The notes under the pieces are model-generated. The model worked only from the letters and a program-made list of their open reading frames with translations, searched no databases and had not been told where the DNA came from. DNA of 64,000 nucleotides from JACQFZ01 sp045810625 (GTDB taxonomy: Bacteria > Pseudomonadota > Gammaproteobacteria > Acidiferrobacterales > Sulfurifustaceae): positions 1 to 64,000 of the forward strand of contig JBJMVQ010000069.1 in the NCBI GenBank assembly GCA_045810625.1, written 5' to 3'. Shown piece after piece: positions 26,933-39,028 of this stretch. Every line of letters begins with the position of its first letter. Within the stretch, counting starts at the first letter, position 1. Position numbers and translations under genes: made by a program.

Positions 26933-27957
26933 AGAAACTGCGCGTGCTGATGCTGGTGCACTATACCCTCGTCCCGCCGGACGACTTGAAGGCGAAGGAC
27001 GACCCGCGCATGGAGAAGTATCGCACCGAGTACGACGTGAAGAGCGCGCTTCTCGCGCTCGGTCACGACGTTCAAGTGGTGGGTGTGTACGACGACCTCT
27101 CGCCGATCCGCAAAACCGTCGAAGAGTGGAAGCCTCACATCGCCTTCAATCTGCTCGAAGACTTCGCCGGCATCAGCGCGTTCGACTATTACGTCGTGAG
27201 CTTCTTCGAGCTGATGCGCCTGCCCTACACCGGTTGTTCGCCGCGCGGGCTCCTGCTCGCGCGCGACAAAGGGCTCTCGAAGAAGCTGCTGTCGTTTCAT
27301 CACATCAACGTGCCCGGTTTCCTTGTATTCCCGGTCGGCACCAAAGCACGGCGCGCGCGCAAGCTACGCTTCCCGGTCATCGTGAAATCGCTGATGGAAG
27401 AAGGCTCGGTCGGCATCGCGCGCGCGTCGGTGGTCGAGACGGAGACCGAGCTGCTCGAGCGCGTCGCGCTCATCCACGAGCGTACCCAGGGGGATGCAAT
27501 CGCCGAAGAGTACATCGACGGGCGCGAGCTGTACGTCACGGTGCTCGGCAATCACAAGCTCGAGATTCTGCCGATTCGCGAGCTCGTGTTCGGCGAAGCG
27601 TCGCCGGAAGCGCCGCGCGTCGCCACGTACCGCGTCAAATGGAACGAGGACTACCGCAAGCGCTGGGGCATCGAGTATCAGTTCGCGCGCGGATTGCCGA
27701 GCGGGATGGCGGAAAAAATCGCGAGCGTGTGCAAACGCGTGTACCGCACGCTCGACATGAACGGCTACGCGCGCGTCGATCTGCGCCTCACCGCCGAGCA
27801 GGACATCTACGTACTCGAAGCCAACCCGAACCCGGGGATCGCGCGCGATGAAGATTCCACCCTCTCCGCGCTGAAGGCCGGAATGAGCTACGAAGACTTC
27901 ATCCAGCGCCTGCTCAATCTCGGTCTCGCGCGACGCTCGATCAGCGTTGAAGCTTGA
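26929..27957 (+). CDS. D-Ala-D-Ala-ligase-like ATP-grasp enzyme
   Basis: The 342-aa protein has an ATP-grasp fold of the Ddl type. It has an N-terminal Rossmann-like part, the ATP lid region FPVIVKSLMEEGSVGIA, and EEYIDGRELYVTVLGN. The Mg-binding end is ARVDLRLTAEQDIYVLEANPNPG. The serine-rich and tyrosine substrate motifs of genuine Ddl enzymes are only partly kept, and no mur/fts genes are nearby. It more likely joins an amino acid or peptide to another acceptor than D-Ala to D-Ala. It overlaps the metallopeptidase gene by 4 nt. Confidence 0.82.
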   Translation: MKKLRVLMLVHYTLVPPDDLKAKDDPRMEKYRTEYDVKSALLALGHDVQVVGVYDDLSPIRKTVEEWKPHIAFNLLEDFAGISAFDYYVVSFFELMRLPYTGCSPRGLLLARDKGLSKKLLSFHHINVPGFLVFPVGTKARRARKLRFPVIVKSLMEEGSVGIARASVVETETELLERVALIHERTQGDAIAEEYIDGRELYVTVLGNHKLEILPIRELVFGEASPEAPRVATYRVKWNEDYRKRWGIEYQFARGLPSGMAEKIASVCKRVYRTLDMNGYARVDLRLTAEQDIYVLEANPNPGIARDEDSTLSALKAGMSYEDFIQRLLNLGLARRSISVEA

Positions 27958-28040
27958 CTCGTCGCCCCGAGGCTCGCGCGCAGCCGCGCTCTCGCCACCG
28001 ATCGCTTATCGTCTCACAAGCGACGGCGCGGCACTCATTG

Positions 28041-28212
28041 CGCGTCCTCTGCGGTTGATAACGAATATTCGGCGCTTCCTTAGTCGCCTTGGTCGTACCG
28101 CGCCGCCGCGAAGGCTTTCTTAACCTGCTTTACTGTCGTCCTTGGCGTCCTTTGCGTTTCAATTTCTTAACGATCTTCCCTCTGTGTTCCTCCGCGTCCT
28201 CTGCGGTTTTTC
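28041..28212. repeat. Second cluster of GCGTCCTTTGCGGTT-type repeats upstream of metH
   Basis: Units cgcgtcctctgcggtt (28041-28056), ggcgtcctttgcgttt (28144-28159) and tccgcgtcctctgcggtt (28191-28208) lie in the same direction between the ATP-grasp gene and metH. They belong to the same word family as the cluster at 13714-13871. The remaining gap to metH (28213-28443) holds no gene. I could not recognise a cobalamin, SAM or SAH riboswitch in it. Confidence 0.7.
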
Positions 28213-28443
28213 ATCGCAGTCGCCACCGCTCGCATAGGGCTAGTCCGCGGTCGTCATCGATGGGTCGGTCGGCAAGCCCACCGCACGACGGCTCTCCGCC
28301 TGCCGCCGTCTCACTGTCCACGTCGTTCGTGGTGGCACGCACCTGCTTATTACCGGTACGAGTAAGCTTATTCTCATAATCGACACGGCGTGCCCGGACG
28401 GTTTTGTGTAAACTTCGCTGAAGAAACGGCGAAAAACCCCAAA

Positions 28444-32163
<3,720 letters not shown>

Positions 32164-32191
32164 GAACCTTCCTGTTGAAGCTTCCGTTAGA

Positions 32192-32222
32192 TGACGGTCG
32201 CCGCGTCGCGCGGCGACCGTCA
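32192..32222 (+). terminator. Perfect 14-bp hairpin just after metH
   Basis: The arms tgacggtcgccgcg (32192-32205) and cgcggcgaccgtca (32209-32222) pair exactly around a 3-nt loop, 28 nt past the metH stop. No T-run follows. It may stop transcription with help from Rho, or protect the 3' end of the long metH mRNA. Confidence 0.5.
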
Positions 32223-32365
32223 GGTAGCGTCACCTATTCTTACGAATCTTGACCACTGTCCCCGTTCGCGCGCAAATCCGCGACGAAGAAGCATTTTGCA
32301 TTGGAATTGCGGCTCATCCAACGGCAAACTTCGCCGTCACCGGGATTTCAACGGAGGAACAAACG

Positions 32366-33178
32366 ATGAACGATCAAGAGACGAAAGCCGCCACGTTCAA
32401 AGCACTGCACGAGTGCGACCGGCCCTTCTTGCTTCCAAACCCATGGGATCGCGGTACCGCGCTGCTGCTGCAGCACCTTGGCTTCGACGCCTTGGGGACA
32501 ACGAGCTTGGGGCTGGCAAACCTGTTGGGCCGCAAAGGCGTGACCAAGCAGCAGGTGCTGGATAACTGTCGGATCATCTGCGCGGCGACGCGGCTGCCCG
32601 TCAGCGCCGATCTCGAAAATTGCTTCGCGGACGATCCGCGTGCCGCGGCCGAAACCATTCGAGAAGCGTACGAGTGCGGTGCGGTAGGCGCGTCGATCGA
32701 AGACTGGACGCGCGACGAGAAGTCCCCGATCTACGACTTTCACCACGCCGTGGAGCGAGTTCATGCGGCGGTTGAGATGGCGCGATCTTTGCCGGTGCCC
32801 TTCGTGCTCACCGCGCGAGCGGAGAACTTTCTTTACGGCAGAAAAGATCTCGACGACACCATCCGGCGGCTGCAGGCGTACGCGAAAGCCGGCGCCGACG
32901 TGCTCTACGCACCCGGTCTGCGCAGCCTCGACGAAATACGCACGGTCGCGGCCGCGGTGCCGAAGCCGCTCAACGTCGTGATGGGGTTCGCCGATCCGAC
33001 GCTGACCCTAGATCAACTCGGGGCGGTCGGGGTGAGACGGATCAGCATCGGCGGCGCGCTGTCGCGTGTGGCGCTGAAGTCTTTCCTCGATGCAGCGCGA
33101 GAGATGCGAGACGGCCGATTCACGTTTGTGCCGCGCATGGCGGCGCTTAGCGAATTGCACGCGGCGTTTAGCGAGTAA
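32366..33178 (+). CDS. Isocitrate lyase/PEP mutase superfamily protein
   Basis: The 270-aa protein has the PEP mutase/isocitrate lyase barrel. It shows FLLPNPWDRGTALLLQHLGF, the metal-site stretch PVSADLENCF, GASIEDWTRD, and VLTARAENFLYGR. The superfamily includes carboxyvinyl-carboxyphosphonate phosphorylmutase and oxaloacetate decarboxylase-like enzymes. The exact substrate cannot be told. ATG 32366 has a GGAGGA ribosome binding site 7 nt upstream. A good terminator follows at 33297-33316. Confidence 0.87.
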   Translation: MNDQETKAATFKALHECDRPFLLPNPWDRGTALLLQHLGFDALGTTSLGLANLLGRKGVTKQQVLDNCRIICAATRLPVSADLENCFADDPRAAAETIREAYECGAVGASIEDWTRDEKSPIYDFHHAVERVHAAVEMARSLPVPFVLTARAENFLYGRKDLDDTIRRLQAYAKAGADVLYAPGLRSLDEIRTVAAAVPKPLNVVMGFADPTLTLDQLGAVGVRRISIGGALSRVALKSFLDAAREMRDGRFTFVPRMAALSELHAAFSE

Positions 33179-33296
33179 GAGCGCGACATCGCGCCTCGTG
33201 CTCCGTTGTTGCGCGCGTCGCACGTCGCGGATGCTGCGCCTTCGCCGCACCGTAGACCTCCCCTCACTGTCCGTGCCTCGATTAAAAGTTTACCTG

Positions 33297-33316
33297 CCCG
33301 CGCAACGCGGGTTTTT
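33297..33316 (+). terminator. Rho-independent terminator
   Basis: The stem cccgcg/cgcggg with a caa loop is followed by ttttt. It lies 118 nt past the PEP-mutase-like gene. The gap from here to the next gene (33317-33506) is a 190-nt AT-richer leader of the CBM6 gene and holds no other gene. Confidence 0.8.
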
Positions 33317-33506
33317 ACTTGCAATCTTATAAAGGTGTAAACCTTAAACGGTCTTGTTGTAACACCGTAACGTTAATAGGGAGACGAACCGAGCGCTCCG
33401 TAACCGAAACCCGTTGTAGCGTTCGCACGGGTGTCCGATCGCAGCAACTCCCTCGTAGTCGATCAGGCATCTGTCCCTCAAAGGCTTTACTGCGTGGAGG
33501 TGTTCA

Positions 33507-34598
33507 ATGCGTACCGTTGCAACTGTCCTTACAACTCTCGGGGTCGCGGCGCTCGTGGGAATGTTCGCCACGCCCCCGCCGGCGCACGCTGATCAAACGC
33601 CGTTTCAAGGCAGGCCTATCACCGGGCCCGGACTTCTCGAAGTCGAGAATTTCGATAACGGTGGCCAGGATGTGGCGTATTACGACAGCACGCCCGAAAA
33701 CGAAGGCGGCGCGCCCTACCGCCCGGAGGCGGTCGACATCGAATCGACCTTCGATACCGGCGGCGGCTACGACGTCGGGTGGGTCACCCCCGGCGAATGG
33801 CTCGAGTACGCCGTGTCCGTGCCACCGTCCACGCACGTAAAGGGAATGCACATTCGATATGCATCGCTCGGCTTCGGCGGCACGATGCACGTCGAGCTCA
33901 ATGGCACCGATATCACGGGCCCCATCAACCTGCCCGACACCGGCGGCTGGCAGACGTGGAGCACGATCGGTGTCGATACCCCGCGGATCACGGGTGGCAA
34001 TTACATCCTTCGGCTGGCATTCGACTCGCCAGGTTCGGACGGGTGGCTGCCAAATTTCAATTACGTTTGGCTGAATAAGACGGAAACGCCCTGGAACGAT
34101 GAAATTGCGCCGCCGCTGCTACCGCACGCGCACGTGGAAGCGGAGCACTACGACCAAGGCGGCGAAGGCGTCGCGTATCACGACACCACGCAGCAAAACG
34201 AAGGCGGCGCGGCCGGATTCAACGCCAACGGCGTGGACGTCGAAGTCACGCAGGACGCGGGCGGCGGTTACGACGTCGGCTGGATAACTCCGGGCGAGTG
34301 GATGAATTACTGGGTTGACGCTTTGAACAGCGCGCCTTCCGGGCTGTACACGTTCAGCATCCGCTACGCGGCGCTCGGCGACGGTGGCACGATGCACATC
34401 GAGATGAACGGCGTCGACGTGACGGGACCGATCCATTTGGCTGACACCGGCGGCTGGCAAACGTGGAGCACCGTGACGATCCCGAATGTCTTCATCGACG
34501 CAACCGTAGGCCACTGGATCATGCGGCTTTCGTTCGACGAAGGGAACGCCGAGGGCTGGCTCGCGAACATCAACTACGTCAACATCGATGCGCAGTAA
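33507..34598 (+). CDS. Secreted protein with two tandem CBM6-like domains
   Basis: The 363-aa protein has a signal peptide (to about residue 28, PAHA). Two homologous carbohydrate-binding-module-6-like domains follow, near 40-190 and 205-360. Each has an E-x-F/H-Y-D/N-x-GG start, a YDVGW-TPGEW core, a GTMHVELNG/GTMHIEMNG strand and the DTGGWQTWST segment. No catalytic domain is present. The protein probably binds polysaccharide outside the cell, perhaps beta-glucan or agar-like chains as other CBM6 modules do. A GGAGG ribosome binding site sits 8 nt before ATG 33507. The gene is monocistronic between terminators. Confidence 0.85.
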   Translation: MRTVATVLTTLGVAALVGMFATPPPAHADQTPFQGRPITGPGLLEVENFDNGGQDVAYYDSTPENEGGAPYRPEAVDIESTFDTGGGYDVGWVTPGEWLEYAVSVPPSTHVKGMHIRYASLGFGGTMHVELNGTDITGPINLPDTGGWQTWSTIGVDTPRITGGNYILRLAFDSPGSDGWLPNFNYVWLNKTETPWNDEIAPPLLPHAHVEAEHYDQGGEGVAYHDTTQQNEGGAAGFNANGVDVEVTQDAGGGYDVGWITPGEWMNYWVDALNSAPSGLYTFSIRYAALGDGGTMHIEMNGVDVTGPIHLADTGGWQTWSTVTIPNVFIDATVGHWIMRLSFDEGNAEGWLANINYVNIDAQ

Positions 34599-34639
34599 CG
34601 ACTGATCGCATTGCCGCCCGGTTTCTGCGCCACTGGCAG

Positions 34640-34672
34640 GGACCGGAGCGTTAACCGCTCCGGTCCTCATTT
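34640..34672. terminator. Hairpin between convergent genes
   Basis: The arms ggaccggagcg (34640-34650) and cgctccggtcc (34656-34666) pair perfectly around a ttaac loop. On the plus strand tcattt follows. It sits between the CBM6 gene and the oppositely oriented decarboxylase-like gene and can serve the plus-strand transcript. Confidence 0.7.
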
Positions 34673-34677
34673 CCCGC

Positions 34678-35268
34678 CTATTCACGCTTCGTCGGAAATA
34701 CGGCGGCGTAATCCTCGCGCTCGATGGCCGCGACGTTGATGACGAAGGAAATAGCGTGATACAGACCGGCAAGCATGGAAAGCTCCAGCATCTGCGCTTC
34801 ACTCCAATGGCGCGACATGCGCCGCCACAACTCGTCCGTAATCGCAGCGCGCTCATGCAGCTGATCGACGAATTCGATCAGCAACGCCTCTTCGGGCGAC
34901 CAGCAGGCACTGCGGCAATCGCCGATAACAGTAGCGTCAAGCCGTTCTCCCGTTAGGCCGACACGATCACCAAAGAATGCGGCGTGCACGCCCCATTCGT
35001 ACTCGGCGCCGCAGCGCGCGGTGGTGCGCTGAATAATCAGCTCCCGATGCAGCGGCGGCAACCCGCTCTTGCCATAGATGAACGGGCCGCTGTCCACCAG
35101 CTGGCGTAGCAACGCCGGGCTGCGCGCGGCCGTACGAAAGAGTTTTAGCGGCTCGCGGTCGATCTTTCCCATCAATTTCTTGAGAGCGTCGGCGATCGAC
35201 GGGTCGTACGGCGGATCGAGCGGGGCGATTCTTGGGACCGCGTTACTATGCTGACGATGAAGCGACAC
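34678..35268 (-). CDS. Carboxymuconolactone decarboxylase-family protein
   Basis: The 196-aa protein belongs to the CMD/AhpD-like family. It has the helical core RELIIQRTTARCGAEYEWGVH (seen as two adjacent motifs) and a C-terminal LSMLAGLYHAISFVINVA. The AhpD resolving cysteine pattern CxxC is not kept: the site reads CGAE. Thiol peroxidase chemistry is therefore unlikely. The GTG at 35268 has GGAGG 6 nt upstream. An ATG at 35280 lies before that ribosome binding site and is less likely. It is divergent from the HxlR regulator, which probably controls it. Confidence 0.82.
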   Translation of the reverse strand: MSLHRQHSNAVPRIAPLDPPYDPSIADALKKLMGKIDREPLKLFRTAARSPALLRQLVDSGPFIYGKSGLPPLHRELIIQRTTARCGAEYEWGVHAAFFGDRVGLTGERLDATVIGDCRSACWSPEEALLIEFVDQLHERAAITDELWRRMSRHWSEAQMLELSMLAGLYHAISFVINVAAIEREDYAAVFPTKRE

Positions 35269-35316
35269 GATGACCTCCATGAGCAGGAATCAGGCTTTCA
35301 GTGACAACGGTGCTGT

Positions 35317-35368
35317 GCTATGTTTTTCGTAGCAAAACCGAATCCTATTACGCTACGTTTTTAATAGC
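35317..35368. promoter_or_regulatory. Twin operator-like repeat between the CMD and HxlR genes
   Basis: Two 17-nt copies, gctatgtttttcgtagc (35317-35333) and gctacgtttttaatagc (35352-35368), are repeated 35 bp apart. Each has an internal GCTA-N9-TAGC dyad. The spacing is close to three and a third helical turns. The second copy ends three nt before the HxlR ATG. The position in a divergent promoter region fits autoregulation by the HxlR protein. Confidence 0.7.
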
Positions 35369-35371
35369 AAG

Positions 35372-35713
35372 ATGGCGAAACGCACCCCCCTACCCGGCCG
35401 CCGCGTGCGCGGCTCGACCACGGGCCGACCGATCATGGCGCTGCTCGATCTGCTCGGTCAGCGTTGGGCGCTGCGCATCATGTGGGAATTGCGCGACGGG
35501 ACCGCGTTGAATTTCCGCCAGTTGCAGGAGCGCTGCGACGGCATCTCACCGACGGTGCAGAACGACCGCCTCGCCGAGCTGCGCGAAGCCAAAATCATCG
35601 AGCACATGGCGGATGAAGGATATCGACTGACTGCCGAAGGCCGGCAGCTCGCACGCGCACTGAACCCGCTCAATGAGTGGGCGGACGACTGGGCGAAGCG
35701 GCTGGCGAAGTGA
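35372..35713 (+). CDS. HxlR-family transcriptional regulator
   Basis: The 113-aa protein has the winged-helix core of HxlR regulators. This covers ALLDLLGQRWALRIMWELRDG, LNFRQLQERCDGISPTVQND and the wing LAELREAKIIEHMADEGYRLT, read as consecutive helices. The ATG at 35372 has no ribosome binding site and abuts an operator-like repeat. Either the mRNA is nearly leaderless or translation starts at the later ATG 35435 (MALLDLLGQRW). HxlR members often sense aldehydes or redox state and control divergent oxidoreductase or decarboxylase genes. Confidence 0.85.
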   Translation: MAKRTPLPGRRVRGSTTGRPIMALLDLLGQRWALRIMWELRDGTALNFRQLQERCDGISPTVQNDRLAELREAKIIEHMADEGYRLTAEGRQLARALNPLNEWADDWAKRLAK

Positions 35714-36096
35714 CCGGATTTGTTGGCCTTTCTTTCTCGGTAAGTTTCTTCGGGCCGCCGATTCGCGTGCATCGACTTCCACAACTCGACGCGCGTGCCT
35801 GCGAGCAATCGCGACAATCAACCGCGCCGCAAGACGCGCGCGTGGCACGCCGAGCCGAGGCCGGTTGTTCCGGCCCCGCCCCGCATGCCCTGTCGCTTGC
35901 AATGGAGCTAGCGTTGACCGGCGAATTGCGCGAGGCGGAGTTCTTAAAGGACCAGGACACCCGACACTCGGCGAGAGACCCGAGCCGATCGCGAGCGGGC
36001 CGTTTTCCTCCGTGCCAAGGCCGATTTCTGCGTCCGCGCGGCCGCGCGATACGGCCGCTCTTCCCTTATTAATCCGGCATCCGGCACGTTCTGTGC
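35714..36096. other. Gap after HxlR with no recognised feature
   Basis: This 383-nt gap precedes the HD-GYP gene. Frames here have no family resemblance, ribosome binding sites or start context. I see no terminator or clear promoter. Confidence 0.6.
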
Positions 36097-37410
36097 ATGA
36101 AGAACGTTAATTCGCTCGGACTGCCCGATCAGCCGATGAGAAAGAAAATCGACGTTCGCGATTTGCAGCTCGGCATGTACGTGGCCGAGCTCGACCGGCC
36201 GTGGCTCGAGACGCCGTTCCTGTTTCAAGGCTTCGAGCTGCGCGAGCCCGACACCATGTCCAAGTTGCGCGAGCTGTGCAAGTACGTATGGATCGAGACC
36301 GACTCCGGCAAGGATTATGTTCCGCCCGCTCGGGGCGGCCGCGCGGCAATCGAGCGCATGCAGAAGCTTGCCCAAGAAGATGAGGCGATCCGCCAGAAAA
36401 TACGAAACCTCACGACCGAGGCGATTACGCGCCACACGCGCCCGCCCTATCAGGACCAGACGAGCTTCGAGCAGGAGCTGACGCAGGCGAAGGGGATACA
36501 CGCCGACGCGCGCGATGTGCTGCACCGGACGATACGCGACGTGCAGCGCGGCAAGCCCATCGACATTCAGCTGGCCCGCAAAGTCGTGAACCGCATGGTC
36601 GACAGCATCCTGCGCAATCCGGACGCGCTCGTGTGCCTGAGTCAGTTAAAAGAGGTCAGCGAATATACAGCGCTACACAGCGTTCGCAGCGCCATTCTCG
36701 CGCTCACCTTCGGCCGGCACCTCGCGCTGCCGCGAGAAGACCTGAACATCCTTGGCATCGGCGCGCTGCTGCACGATATCGGAATGGCGCGCGTGCCCGC
36801 GGAGATACTGGCGAAGAAAGGCGCGCTGTCGGAGAAAGAATTCGAGACCATGACGAAACACGCCGTCTGGGGTCTGGAGATCGCGCGCACTTCCGGCGCC
36901 GTTCCTCCCGCCGCGCTCGATCTCATTGCACATCATCACGAGCGCGCCGATGGCAGCGGCTATCCGTTGAAGCGCAAACAGAACGCGATCTCACCCTCCG
37001 GTTACATCGGCGCTATTGTCGATGTCTACGACGCCATCACCAGCGACCGCATCTACGACACCGGCCTTTCCGCGGAGGACGCGCTGCGCCGAATGTACGA
37101 ATGGCGTGAAAAGGACTTCGATGCGCCGTTGGTCGAGGATTTCATTCGCTGCATGGGCATCTTCCCGATCGGCAGCCTGGTCGAGTTGAGCACCGGCAGC
37201 GTCGGGGTGGTAATCACCATCAACCGCGCTCGTCGCTTGAAGCCGAAAATCGCCCTCGTCCTGACCGCGAGCAAGACTCCGTACAGCACGCGGATGGTAA
37301 CCGATTTGATGGAGCACACCGACGGGCAAGGACAAGAAATAAAGATCACGCGCGTGCTGCCTTCGGGAACCTACGGCATCAACCCGATGCAGTACATCGT
37401 GCAGCTGTAG
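36097..37410 (+). CDS. DUF3391-HD-GYP c-di-GMP phosphodiesterase
   Basis: The 437-aa protein has the N-terminal DUF3391 domain (about 15-140, IDVRDLQLGMYVAELDRPWLE) and a complete HD-GYP domain (about 190-370). The HD-GYP motifs are HSVRSAILA, LLHDIGMARVP, HAVWGLEI, LIAHHHERADGSGYP and YDAITSDRIYD. All metal and GYP residues are present, so c-di-GMP hydrolysis to GMP or pGpG is expected. Cytosolic, no membrane segment. ATG 36097 has only a weak ribosome binding site; ATG 36136 is an alternative. It complements the EAL protein at 18.8 kb. Confidence 0.93.
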   Translation: MKNVNSLGLPDQPMRKKIDVRDLQLGMYVAELDRPWLETPFLFQGFELREPDTMSKLRELCKYVWIETDSGKDYVPPARGGRAAIERMQKLAQEDEAIRQKIRNLTTEAITRHTRPPYQDQTSFEQELTQAKGIHADARDVLHRTIRDVQRGKPIDIQLARKVVNRMVDSILRNPDALVCLSQLKEVSEYTALHSVRSAILALTFGRHLALPREDLNILGIGALLHDIGMARVPAEILAKKGALSEKEFETMTKHAVWGLEIARTSGAVPPAALDLIAHHHERADGSGYPLKRKQNAISPSGYIGAIVDVYDAITSDRIYDTGLSAEDALRRMYEWREKDFDAPLVEDFIRCMGIFPIGSLVELSTGSVGVVITINRARRLKPKIALVLTASKTPYSTRMVTDLMEHTDGQGQEIKITRVLPSGTYGINPMQYIVQL

Positions 37411-37480
37411 GGTCGCGCCAGCGGCCCTGCGTTCGAGAAGAAACCGTGGCGAGCCGTTCCGGCGCTCCGCTGCTGCTCTA

Positions 37481-39028
37481 CTACGCTTGACGCACCGCCG
37501 CCGGCGTGTCGCGGATCATCCGTTCGAGTTCCACTTCCGCGCGAAGTCCCGCCAGATCGCGGTGCACGACGGCCACGGCCAGTTTTCTGCCGGCGCGCCG
37601 ATACGTGATCGTGCAGTCGCGCGCTTGCAACCGGCCATCGATGTCGACTTGATCCCATTTGTCGGCATAGCCGACGTAGGCAAGATTGAAGTCGTATTGC
37701 TCCGTCCAGAAAAAAGGAACCGCGTCGAAACGCTCGCGCCGACCGAGCATATTGCGCGCGGCCGTCTGACCTTGGCGCTCCGCCACGACCCAGTGCTCCA
37801 CGCGAATGCGCTCACCGGACAGCCGATCGGGCCAGCGCGCGATATCGCCTGCCGCGAAGATGCCGGGGACGCTCGTTTCGAGGTATTCGTCAACGGTTAA
37901 GCCGCGATCGACGGTGAGCCCGGCCTGCTGCGCGAGACCCATCGCCGGCCGCACGCCGATGCCCACCACGATCATATCTGCCTGGACGGTCTCGCCGTTG
38001 CCCAGGGTCACGCTCTTGGCATCGATCGCTGTCGCGGTCGTTTCCAGATGAAACGTCACGCCATGCTCTTCGTGCAGTTTGCGGATAAACGTTCCGACCT
38101 CGGCGCCGAGAATGCGCTCCATCGGGCATTTTTCGCGCCCCACCACGTGCACGTCGACGTTGCGGGCGCGAAGCGAGGCGGCCACCTCGAGACCGATGAA
38201 GCTCGAGCCGATCACCACCGCGCGTGTCGATTCCGTCGCCTTGGCGACAATAGCCCGGCTGTCGGCGAGCGTACGCAGATAATGCACGTGCGGGAGATTC
38301 GCGCCGGGAATATCGAGGCGCACCGGCTCGGCCCCGGTTGCGAGCAGCAGCGCACCGTAGCCGACTCGGCCGCCGTCCGCCAGCACCACCTCCCGGCGCG
38401 CAGTATCGATGGCAACCGCTTGCGTATTGAGCGTCAGCGCGATGCGGTGCTCTTTGTAGAAATCCACCGAACGGAGTGGAATCCATTCCTCTGGCGCAGA
38501 TCCCGCGAGGTAGTTCTTCGAGAGGTTCGGACGGTCGTAGGGGACGGATGTATCCGCGCTCAACATCGTGATACGCCCGGCGTAGCCTTCGCGCCGAAGC
38601 ATTTCGGCCGCCGCATTGCCGGCGGCACCGCCGCCAATAATGACGATGGACTGCGGCACGCCGGTCGTCAGGGATTGGGGCGTGCGATGTGGCAATTTCT
38701 CTCGCACATACGCCTGTCCGTCCCGTTGCTCGACTTGCCAACGCGAGACGGGATTTAGCGCCGGGGCGCGCAGCGCCTCGCCGGTGCGCAAGCTGAAGCA
38801 GGCGTGGTGCCATGGACAGCGAACGGTATCGTCGACGAGCAGTCCGCGCTCCAACGGCGCACTATAGTGCGTACAGTTGGCGCCGACGGCGAACAGCTCC
38901 CCGCCGCGTCGCACGAGCAGCACCGCCTCGCCGTGCGCGTGCCCGCGCAGCATGGCATCCTCAGCGAGGGTCGACAGCGAAATACCTTTCGTGAGATCCG
39001 GTCCGCTCAGTGTTTTCGCTTCGCTCAT
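37481..39028 (-). CDS. Rieske [2Fe-2S]-FAD/NAD(P) oxidoreductase fusion
   Basis: The 515-aa protein combines an N-terminal Rieske domain with an AIF-like pyridine-nucleotide reductase. The Rieske domain (about 15-105) keeps the cluster ligands in NCTHYSAPL and CPWHHACF. The reductase (about 125-515) has FAD-binding SIVIIGGGAAGNAAAEML, NAD-binding VVIGSSFIGLEVAASL and the FAD motif GIFAAGDIAR. Such reductases pass electrons from NAD(P)H to ferredoxin-type partners or oxygenases. No oxygenase is adjacent, so the partner is unknown. An AGGAGA ribosome binding site precedes the ATG. Confidence 0.9.
   Translation of the reverse strand: MSEAKTLSGPDLTKGISLSTLAEDAMLRGHAHGEAVLLVRRGGELFAVGANCTHYSAPLERGLLVDDTVRCPWHHACFSLRTGEALRAPALNPVSRWQVEQRDGQAYVREKLPHRTPQSLTTGVPQSIVIIGGGAAGNAAAEMLRREGYAGRITMLSADTSVPYDRPNLSKNYLAGSAPEEWIPLRSVDFYKEHRIALTLNTQAVAIDTARREVVLADGGRVGYGALLLATGAEPVRLDIPGANLPHVHYLRTLADSRAIVAKATESTRAVVIGSSFIGLEVAASLRARNVDVHVVGREKCPMERILGAEVGTFIRKLHEEHGVTFHLETTATAIDAKSVTLGNGETVQADMIVVGIGVRPAMGLAQQAGLTVDRGLTVDEYLETSVPGIFAAGDIARWPDRLSGERIRVEHWVVAERQGQTAARNMLGRRERFDAVPFFWTEQYDFNLAYVGYADKWDQVDIDGRLQARDCTITYRRAGRKLAVAVVHRDLAGLRAEVELERMIRDTPAAVRQA

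Noticed and set aside
28213..28443. Riboswitch upstream of metH
   Set aside because: I searched by eye for cobalamin, SAM and SAH riboswitch cores and could not match conserved strings or stems. A covariance-model search would settle it.
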